NCBI GenBank assembly: GCA_043818215.1
Contig: JBDRGC010000250.1
Location: 1 to 6,971 of the forward strand
From: JBDRGC01 sp043818215
GTDB taxonomy: Bacteria > Chloroflexota > Anaerolineae > Anaerolineales > UBA11858
Reading direction: 5' to 3'
Length of the DNA stretch: 6,971 bases
The translations under genes and the position numbers were made by a program. Shown piece by piece: positions 1-5,360 of this stretch. The notes beneath the pieces were generated by a model. The model had not been told where the DNA came from. It did not search any database and was given only the letters and a program-made list of their open reading frames with translations. Numbering within the stretch: position 1 is the first letter of the stretch; every line of letters begins with the position of its first letter.

Positions 1-1800
1 GATGACGACCATGTTATCACGCGTCACCGCGTCGCCAACCGCGAACACGCCGGATTTATTGGTCATGAAACTGATGTCGGCCACATTAATGCGGTCGTGG
101 CGGGTGACAGCAATGCCGTGATCCTGGCCCAGGAAGCTCAAATCGGGGGCTTGACCAATGGCGAGAACTACAACATCCAAATCCACCACGAATTCGCTAT
201 CCGCTATTGGCACCGGCCGGCGGCGGCCGCTGGAATCCGGCTCGCCCAATTTCATGCGGATGCACTCCAAACCGGTGACACCGCTCTCATCATCGCCCAG
301 AACGCGCACCGGCGAGACCAGGAATTCGATCACTGCGCCCTCCCGCTCCGCATCCTCGATTTCCTCGGGCATGGCCGGCATTTCATGGCGCGTGCGGCGA
401 TACAAGATGCGCACGTCCTTGAGTCCAAAACGCTTGAGCGAGCGCAACACATCTATGGCCGTGTTACCGCCGCCCAGAATAGCCACGCGGGTATCTGTAC
501 CCCGGCTCAAGGTCTGCTGCAGGTTAGATCTGTAACGCGGATCGTCCAGTTGCTGCGAAAGGCTGATATTTTTCAGCAGGTCGATGCCGTGGACTACGCC
601 TGGCAGTTCTTCGCCGGGGATGCGCAGGTTCAGGCTTCTGTGCGCCCCGACCGCCAGGCAGACGGCTTGATAGCCCAAATCGAACAGGTCTTCCAGAGTG
701 TGGTCTCCACCGGGGCCGATACTTGTGTTCAGCCGGATATCCACCCCCAAATCTTGGATATGCTGATACTCGCGGGCGATGACCTCGCGCGGCAAGCGAT
801 ATTCGGGGATGCCGAGGGCCATCATCCCACCGATGACAGGCAGCTTTTCGAACACGGTGACTCCGTACCCCCGTCGTGCCAATTGATCCGCTACAGCCAT
901 GCCGCCGGGGCCAGCGCCGACGATGGCTACGCTTTTCGAATGGCGGATGGCGAATGGCGAATGGCGAATGGCGGGTGGCGAATGGCGGATGGCGGGTGGC
1001 TTATTGCGAAACGTGACTTCAGATGCTCCCTCGCACCCTTGCTCCCATGCTCCCTCGCCCCCCTGCTCCCCTGCTCCCTCGCCCCCCTGCTCCCATGCTC
1101 CCTCGCCCCCATGCTCCCATGCTCCCCCGCTCCCCATCCCCCCCGCCCCCTCGCTCTCCTGCTCCAGCTCCCAATCTGCCAAAAATCGCTTGAGCAGACG
1201 AATCGCCACCGGTTGATCCACCTCGGCGCGGCGGCAGTTGATTTCGCAGGGGTGGGTGCAGACTCGCCCGCAAATGCCGGGGAAGGGAATGGCGTCACGG
1301 ATCAGGTCAATGGCTTCTTGAAACCGTCCCTGGGCAGTGAGGGCTACGTAGCCCTGAACGTGAATGCCGCCCGGACAGGTGTTAGCGCAGGGAGGTTTGC
1401 CCAACTTGTCGATAGATGCACACCCCGGCTGGCTGCCCAAATGAATGACTTTATGATCGGTGCCCGGAACCGTCACAGGGCAAACTTCGATACAGTCGCC
1501 GCAGGCTGTGCATTTGGTCAAATCCACGTAACGGGGGTGGCGGCGCAATTCCACGTGAAAGCGACCAGCCTCCCCCTCCGCGCGGTTGAGGCGTGTATTG
1601 GTCCACACATCAACGTTGGGATGTTTGGCGATCTCCAACATACGGGCATTCAGCAGGTGCTGGGGGACGGTTGCCGCGCCGCTGCTTCCCAAGAAGGGAG
1701 ACGACTCTACCAGATGAACCTTGATGCCCGAATCGGCCAGGTCCAGTGCTGCCTGGAGTCCGGCTACGCTGCCGCCGATGATAAGTGCGCCTTTGCTCAC
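1..1800 (-). CDS. HdrA-like/GltD-like FAD and Fe-S oxidoreductase with a repeat-filled hinge (partial; 3' end beyond window)
   Basis: Likely cytoplasmic flavoprotein moving electrons between NAD(P)H and ferredoxin-type carriers. The minus frame starts at GTG 1800 and stays open for 600 codons to the window edge. AGGA at 1812-1809, 8 nt upstream, supports the start. Domains in order: an HdrA-like Rossmann segment (GGSVAG 9-14, acidic E32, HPN 60-62); a [4Fe-4S] motif C97/C100/C103/C107; a GltD-type N-terminal Fe-S domain (C138, C142, C177, C181, C185, C189); a low-complexity hinge at about 215-288; an FAD-binding GAGPGG at 295-300; an NAD(P)H-binding GGGNTA at 443-448; and a second FAD motif GD at 589-590. 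The cysteines that HdrA proteins usually carry between E32 and the HPN motif are absent. Perhaps 40 residues of the GltD-like domain, and possibly more domains, lie outside the window. It probably belongs functionally with the Kor operon upstream, although two AT-rich genes intervene. The family is clear, but the physiological partners are inferred. Confidence 0.9.
   Translation of the reverse strand, partial: MSKGALIIGGSVAGLQAALDLADSGIKVHLVESSPFLGSSGAATVPQHLLNARMLEIAKHPNVDVWTNTRLNRAEGEAGRFHVELRRHPRYVDLTKCTACGDCIEVCPVTVPGTDHKVIHLGSQPGCASIDKLGKPPCANTCPGGIHVQGYVALTAQGRFQEAIDLIRDAIPFPGICGRVCTHPCEINCRRAEVDQPVAIRLLKRFLADWELEQESEGAGGMGSGGAWEHGGEGAWEQGGEGAGEQGGEGAWEQGCEGASEVTFRNKPPAIRHSPPAIRHSPFAIRHSKSVAIVGAGPGGMAVADQLARRGYGVTVFEKLPVIGGMMALGIPEYRLPREVIAREYQHIQDLGVDIRLNTSIGPGGDHTLEDLFDLGYQAVCLAVGAHRSLNLRIPGEELPGVVHGIDLLKNISLSQQLDDPRYRSNLQQTLSRGTDTRVAILGGGNTAIDVLRSLKRFGLKDVRILYRRTRHEMPAMPEEIEDAEREGAVIEFLVSPVRVLGDDESGVTGLECIRMKLGEPDSSGRRRPVPIADSEFVVDLDVVVLAIGQAPDLSFLGQDHGIAVTRHDRINVADISFMTNKSGVFAVGDAVTRDNMVVI
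937..999 (-). repeat. Heptamer tandem array (CCATTCG-type, 9 units), in-frame inside the FAD oxidoreductase gene
   Basis: Nine back-to-back 7-bp units on the minus strand (CCATTCG, CCATCCG or CCACCCG) occupy 63 bp. Three heptamers make 21 bp, so the protein shows three 7-residue repeats: PPAIRHS, PPAIRHS, PFAIRHS (residues 268-288). Only 23 bp (1022-1000) separate it from the octamer array. The FAD-binding beta strand starts three codons after it ends. Confidence 0.93.
1023..1150 (-). repeat. Octamer tandem array (GGGAGCAT-type, about 16 units), in-frame inside the FAD oxidoreductase gene
   Basis: Read on the minus strand from 1150 to 1023, the sequence divides into 16 consecutive 8-bp units of the types GGGAGCAT, GGGAGCAG and GGGGGCGA, with degenerate units at the upstream end. 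Higher-order 24-bp periods (three octamers) encode an 8-residue repeat, EGAWEQGG with variants, at residues 225-259. The strand is extremely G-rich, with many runs of three to seven G. None of the three minus frames contains a stop within the array. Confidence 0.93.
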
Positions 1801-1814
1801 GAAGAATTTCCTTT

Positions 1815-1855
1815 TACAAATGTTCAGAATGAAGGTGAAATACAGATGTTCAGAA
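1815..1855 (-). promoter_or_regulatory. Direct pair of 15-bp repeats in the leader of the FAD oxidoreductase gene
   Basis: On the minus strand TTCTGAACATCTGTA (1855-1841) and TTCTGAACATTTGTA (1829-1815) differ at one base and are offset by 26 bp. The second copy ends next to the Shine-Dalgarno sequence of the GTG start at 1800. Each copy contains the small palindrome-like core TTCTGAA. They could be regulator-binding sites or a small duplication; no promoter could be assigned with confidence. They fill much of the 92-bp gap 1801-1892. Confidence 0.4.
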
Positions 1856-1892
1856 AAAGATTTGGGGGGTAGACACAATACTAAACCAATGG

Positions 1893-2609
1893 TTATGCCG
1901 ATGATAACAGTGCGCTTGCGAGAAACCAGATGAACTCATTTATTATTGTCCAGGCTACCATCGGACCAATTGAGTTCCGGGTGTATTTGTATATGACACC
2001 AAAAGCCAAAAAGAGAGTGGCAATGACTAGCGCGTTAGTTCCCTGCGAAAAAGTATGCAATAGCCCGTATATAACGATTGTCACTACGAGACCAGGTGAT
2101 AAAACACCATTCGTTTTTCGGAAGGTTCGATCAGTGTTATGGATTAGCCAGACCACAAAGAATATTTCAAGTGGCCCGTATGCCAGCAATGCCAATATCG
2201 CCAAGAGCAGATTCCCAGGCGTATTGATCCTTGCATTTGCAAAAGAAATACCCGTTGTGAATTGTCCATCTTTGATAAATAGATAGGCATAATACGCTAT
2301 CACAACCAATAAGGATAAGGCGATGCTTTTTAGCAATCCTTTCTTGCTTATCCCGTAAAGTGTTATGTGGTCTTTACTGATGATGGTAAAAATAATCGGG
2401 AGTATACCTACTGCAATGATTTCAGCGAAGATGGGAAGCATTGTCAGCCCTGGTCGTTGACTCATCGCTTCACGATTGATTGCGATGTTCACAGGTAAGA
2501 TTACCATAGCAATGCTAGTCACGATAAGGGCGCCGACTCCATTCCATATCCAAGTTGTGACTACCTGAAACTTGGGATTTAACCAGAACTTTTGCGGGGA
2601 TTGTTTCAT
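1893..2609 (-). CDS. Polytopic membrane protein, degenerate CPBP (Abi/CAAX-protease-like) family candidate
   Basis: A 238-residue integral membrane protein with about seven hydrophobic segments (roughly residues 20-42, 56-77, 92-112, 132-156, 171-187, 193-208, 217-236). AAGGA at 2622-2618 is 8 nt from the ATG, supporting the start. The C-terminal half follows the order seen in CPBP intramembrane proteins: a glutamate in a membrane segment (GPLEIFF 145-151, E148), then YGLLH ending at H185, then a final segment with N224. Known active CPBP proteases carry EExxxR in the first motif; here only one glutamate and no arginine is present, so proteolysis is doubtful. Base composition is lower in GC than the redox genes on either side. 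The gene lies 155 bp downstream of the 283-residue gene and 92 bp upstream of the oxidoreductase. An unrelated multi-pass protein remains possible. Confidence 0.7.
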   Translation of the reverse strand: MKQSPQKFWLNPKFQVVTTWIWNGVGALIVTSIAMVILPVNIAINREAMSQRPGLTMLPIFAEIIAVGILPIIFTIISKDHITLYGISKKGLLKSIALSLLVVIAYYAYLFIKDGQFTTGISFANARINTPGNLLLAILALLAYGPLEIFFVVWLIHNTDRTFRKTNGVLSPGLVVTIVIYGLLHTFSQGTNALVIATLFLAFGVIYKYTRNSIGPMVAWTIINEFIWFLASALLSSA

Positions 2610-2638
2610 TCAGACCATCCTTCTACATAAGTTCAATC

Positions 2639-2760
2639 GCCTGACGGGGGCGTGTGCGGATGGCGTTTTTGGCCAGTTCCATTCTTGGCAAGACACCAAC
2701 CTTACAAATTCGCGCTGCTTATCCCATGGCGCAGCCATTCAGCTCGACGCGGGGTTAGCC
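2639..2760 (-). repeat. Imperfect palindrome, attC-like recombination site candidate
   Basis: On the minus strand GGCTAAC (2760-2754) begins just 4 nt after the TAG stop of the 283-residue gene, and GTCAGGC (2645-2639) ends the element. These resemble the integron attC ends RYYYAAC and GTTRRRY, with one mismatch each. Inside them, a GCGT stretch followed by AATGGC near the first end faces GCGT followed by GATGGC read from the other end, so the arms could pair as an interrupted hairpin of about 25-28 nt per arm. The length of 122 nt falls within the attC size range. It occupies most of the 155-bp gap 2610-2764. The canonical spacing and extrahelical bases could not be verified, so a decayed palindromic intergenic repeat is an equally good reading. 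Confidence 0.35.
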
Positions 2761-2764
2761 AACG

Positions 2765-3616
2765 CTATTCATCGAATAATTGATCAAAGCCTATAATTGA
2801 TCCAGGCATATAGATTGGCGATATCATTAGATAAGTAGAATGTAGAGTATCTTGTGATGTAAGAAGATCAAATCGATATTTCAATTTCGGAGGTGTCATG
2901 TCCGAAGGGAAGGGAATACACTCATCATTATCATCAGTCAATGTCTCCACAAAAGATCGATCCAATAGCATCCCTTCGCAAATTAGTTTTGGCTTTAGCT
3001 CTCCTAAGGTAATACTTTCGTTCGTTGATACTATCCTCGAAACAATTTGAGATAAATCCTCAATTAGTGGCAGGCCAATACTACCAATTATTGCAATCGA
3101 TTCGCCTTGATCTAATGAAATTGGGAGCACCAATGGCTCAAGCCCATTGGCAGTTTGGATATTTAATAGCCCATTAAAATTTGTAGTTACTTTTGGATCT
3201 TCAGCATTCGTGAAAAACGGCTGCATGTCATCTATGGCAGAATGCTTGAGCAATGGAATCGCATCTATTTTGCTTATGGATATTCTTCTTTGGGAAAGAT
3301 TATCAATTACCAGATGCACATCTATCAGCAAAAATCCAAACGTTGTATCTGGAGATGGCAAGTAATCACCTTTGGGGAATGGAATATAATTGATCAGACT
3401 ATCATCTAATTCACGTGCTGAAATTACTACGTCTATCTCATATTCTCTTTTTGCTAGGTCGAGAGATTGATTACTCTTCCGGAGACTTATTGCTGAAAAT
3501 ATTAATGCAATAATTACACCTATGCTTTGAATCCAATCAAAAGCACTTATAGCTTTGATCTTTGAGAACAAGGTCTTGGAATCTTTATCCTTAGTAATCT
3601 TTTTATTCTCTGTCAT
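2765..3616 (-). CDS. Hypothetical single-pass membrane-anchored protein, 283 residues
   Basis: I do not recognise a family. The lysine-rich N-terminus (residues 1-21) is followed by one hydrophobic segment at about 28-45 (DWIQSIGVIIALIFSAISL), then a short charged, possibly helical stretch (RKSNQSLDLAKREYE). The rest is a mainly beta-rich-looking domain without cysteine motifs or recognisable catalytic signatures. Its topology is most simply a signal anchor with a large soluble domain. It is clearly more AT-rich than the Kor genes (about 30-43 % GC in lines sampled by eye, against 53-60 %), suggesting transfer. No Shine-Dalgarno sequence is visible before the ATG at 3616. Instead a perfect 6-bp inverted repeat (TTGTTT/AAACAA, 3621-3637) sits there. 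AAC/GTT-type palindromes flank the gene on both sides. The frame is long, starts and stops cleanly, and its protein is plausible, so I take it as a real gene. Confidence 0.75.
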   Translation of the reverse strand: MTENKKITKDKDSKTLFSKIKAISAFDWIQSIGVIIALIFSAISLRKSNQSLDLAKREYEIDVVISARELDDSLINYIPFPKGDYLPSPDTTFGFLLIDVHLVIDNLSQRRISISKIDAIPLLKHSAIDDMQPFFTNAEDPKVTTNFNGLLNIQTANGLEPLVLPISLDQGESIAIIGSIGLPLIEDLSQIVSRIVSTNESITLGELKPKLICEGMLLDRSFVETLTDDNDECIPFPSDMTPPKLKYRFDLLTSQDTLHSTYLMISPIYMPGSIIGFDQLFDE

Positions 3617-3620
3617 TTTG

Positions 3621-3637
3621 TTGTTTATTCAAAACAA
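3621..3637. promoter_or_regulatory. Short AT-rich inverted repeat just upstream of the 283-residue gene
   Basis: TTGTTT and AAACAA form perfect 6-bp arms around a 5-nt centre, ending 5 nt before the ATG at 3616 where a ribosome binding site would be expected. It could be an operator or a weak hairpin over the start; AT-rich chance symmetry is also possible. Confidence 0.25.
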
Positions 3638-3640
3638 GCT

Positions 3641-3758
3641 GGCTAACGCGGATTAGGCTGATTCGCGCGGATCGCTGTGCATGCCTACGGCAAAACCAAA
3701 AATATCCGTGTAAATCCGTCACATCGTACCCTTTGGGTAAATCCGCGGAATCCGTGTT
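3641..3758. repeat. Palindromic intergenic repeat of ATCCGCG/ATCCGTG motifs
   Basis: The 172-bp gap 3617-3788 holds iterated motifs. On the plus strand AACGCGGATTAG (3646-3657) and CGCGGAT (3666-3672) face ATCCGTGTAAATCCG (3704-3718) and AAATCCGCGGAATCCGTGTT (3739-3758). The outer arms AACGCGGATT and AATCCGTGTT are near-complementary, so the element can fold. On the minus strand it ends in GTTAGCC (3647-3641), 24 nt before the start of the 283-residue gene. Similar ATCCGCG-type palindromic repeats are, from general knowledge, widespread between genes in several bacterial phyla. It lies about 30 bp downstream of the Kor operon and could help end its transcription. Confidence 0.6.
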
Positions 3759-3788
3759 CTATTCCTGCCCAAGTGAGTAATACTTGTT

Positions 3789-5357
3789 TCACGCATTATG
3801 ACCCAATTCCAGCCCTCGCTCGTAACCGATGTCAAAGACCTTCAAGTTCAACTCCACCGTTTTGGATGGGACCGAATCGGCCACGGCCTGACGCATGGCG
3901 TCGCGGCTGACAAGACCAACAATGGCTGTCCAGAATCCCAGCACAACCGTGTTGGCAGCGCGGTTGTTGCCCGCTTGGGCAGCAAGCTTTGTGGCCGAGA
4001 TTCCATAAGTCGTAATGTCGGTGCGGTGATCATCGGGCAGAATGACCAGATCGTCATCAATCAGCAGCACGCCGCCCGGCGCCAGGGTGGGGACATACTT
4101 GTCATAGGCTCCCTGCGAGATGATGACCATGCTGGTGATGTTGATGGGGTGAGGATGGTGGATCGGATCGCTGGCGATGACGACCTGGGATGCGGCTGCT
4201 CCCCCGCGCGCCTCTGGCCCGTAGCTTTGGGTGAAACAGGCTTCCAGCTTATCGTAGATTGCGGCTGCCCGTCCAATGATCCTGCCGGCGCTGATAATGC
4301 CTTGCCCGCCAAAGCCACCCAGCCGCACTTCGGTGCGCGGCACATAGTCCGTCCGTGGAGGTAACTGGGGGCGGTTATCCAAGGACTGCTTTGCGGCCAG
4401 CCATGACTTCTCGGCCTGAACGGCGCGTTGATCAATGGCAGCCTTGAGGTACGGCCTGGAATCACTCAGAAACTCGCCTTCGACAATCTCGGTGATGAGG
4501 CCATTTTCGTCCACTTTGATGTGGGCGTCTTTGGGATGAGTGCCATGCGCCGTGCGGCCCACCTTTTGATAAACTTTCATCGTCTCCAGGCCGCGGCGTC
4601 TCAGCTTCTCTGGGTCCAGCCCTCGCCCATCCGGATTCCAGCGGGCATAAGCTGTGGAGCAAGGAGCGATGACCTCGACGAAACTGAAGCCAGGATGGGC
4701 CAGAGCGTCGCGCAGAGTCCATTCTAGCTGCCGGGCATGGAGAACTGTCCAACGGGCCACAAACGAGGCCCCACTGGCCGCAGCCAGATATGGCAGGTTG
4801 AAAGGGTACTCGAAGTTGCCGTACTGGGCCGTAACGGCGCGCGCTTCGTGAGGCGTGGTCGGGCCTACCTGACCCCCGGTCATGCCATAAATGAAATTGT
4901 TGACACACACCACCGTAATTTCCAGATTGCGCCGGGCAGCATGGATCAAGTGATTGCCGCCGATGCCAGCAATGTCGCCATCGCCGGAAAGGACGATGAC
5001 TTTCAAATCCGGGTTAGCTAACTTGAGGCCGGTGGCAAAGGGGATAGCCCGTCCGTGGGTGGTGTGGAATGAGTCCAGGCGCACATAACCGGCGATACGC
5101 CCCGTGCAGCCGATGCCCGATACAACCGCTACTTTGTCCAAATCCCAACCCTTGTTCTTTTCCAGCCACTGCAAGGCGCCCACGAAGGTAGTCAGGGCGG
5201 TACCCAGGCCGCAGCCCTGACACCAAATATGGGGCAGCCTCTCCCCGCGCAACAAATCATCCATGGGGTGCAGGCCGGTTACCCAATCGCTCTCATCAGG
5301 TGGTTCATAGCCCAATATTCTCAATCGCTCACTGCGATGCATGGTTTCATCAGGCAT
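3789..5357 (-). CDS. korB: 2-oxoacid:ferredoxin oxidoreductase, fused beta (TPP) and gamma subunits
   Basis: A 522-residue fusion of two subunits usually encoded separately. Residues 1 to about 300 form the thiamine-diphosphate-binding beta subunit: WCQGCG at 45-50 (the family usually has WCPGCG), GIGCTGR at 81-87, and the TPP motif GDGD 125-128 through NN 153-154. C46, C49, C84 and C233 match the positions of the four [4Fe-4S] ligands of this subunit. A linker of about 40 residues leads to the gamma domain at about 343-522, with RLGGFGGQG at 345-353 and SYGPEARGG at 378-386. With the alpha subunit it converts a 2-oxoacid plus CoA into acyl-CoA and CO2 while reducing ferredoxin. GGAGGAA at 5370-5364, 6 nt before the ATG and overlapping the end of korA, decides the start. 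The gap to korA is 3 nt. The beta N-terminus is about 30 residues longer than in typical short beta subunits. Substrate (2-oxoglutarate or another 2-oxoacid) cannot be settled from the sequence alone. Confidence 0.93.
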   Translation of the reverse strand: MPDETMHRSERLRILGYEPPDESDWVTGLHPMDDLLRGERLPHIWCQGCGLGTALTTFVGALQWLEKNKGWDLDKVAVVSGIGCTGRIAGYVRLDSFHTTHGRAIPFATGLKLANPDLKVIVLSGDGDIAGIGGNHLIHAARRNLEITVVCVNNFIYGMTGGQVGPTTPHEARAVTAQYGNFEYPFNLPYLAAASGASFVARWTVLHARQLEWTLRDALAHPGFSFVEVIAPCSTAYARWNPDGRGLDPEKLRRRGLETMKVYQKVGRTAHGTHPKDAHIKVDENGLITEIVEGEFLSDSRPYLKAAIDQRAVQAEKSWLAAKQSLDNRPQLPPRTDYVPRTEVRLGGFGGQGIISAGRIIGRAAAIYDKLEACFTQSYGPEARGGAAASQVVIASDPIHHPHPINITSMVIISQGAYDKYVPTLAPGGVLLIDDDLVILPDDHRTDITTYGISATKLAAQAGNNRAANTVVLGFWTAIVGLVSRDAMRQAVADSVPSKTVELNLKVFDIGYERGLELGHNA

Positions 5358-5360
5358 GGT

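Noticed and set aside
937..999. CRISPR array
   Set aside because: The repeats here, at 1023-1150 and at 6898-6971 are directly adjacent short units without unique spacers.
937..1150. Frameshift or pseudogene in the oxidoreductase caused by the repeats
   Set aside because: Codon-by-codon reading from GTG 1800 to position 1 shows no stop, and the FAD motif after the repeats is in the same frame as the Fe-S motifs before them.
1019..1273. A minus-strand 84-codon frame through the octamer array
   Set aside because: Also an alternative frame of the oxidoreductase gene with a product of low-complexity sequence; relevant only as the frame entered after loss of one octamer.
927..1298. A minus-strand 123-codon frame through both repeat arrays
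   Set aside because: It is another frame of the same gene that stays open because the repeats lack stops. It matters only as the frame entered after gain of one octamer.
97..1872. A 591-codon plus-strand open frame spanning the left part of the window
   Set aside because: It is antisense to the oxidoreductase, whose minus-strand frame shows well-ordered FAD, NAD(P)H and Fe-S motifs. The plus-strand product has no recognisable motif and a long low-complexity stretch from the repeats.
2754..3647. Insertion sequence with terminal inverted repeats around the 283-residue gene
   Set aside because: The perfect match between the ends is only 8 bp, no target duplication is visible, and the protein has no transposase motif. 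The cassette-like or palindromic-repeat reading fits better.
3798..4364. A 188-codon plus-strand frame opposite the beta-gamma fusion gene, and similar plus-strand frames to 6835
   Set aside because: All are antisense shadows of motif-bearing minus-strand genes, with no family signature of their own.
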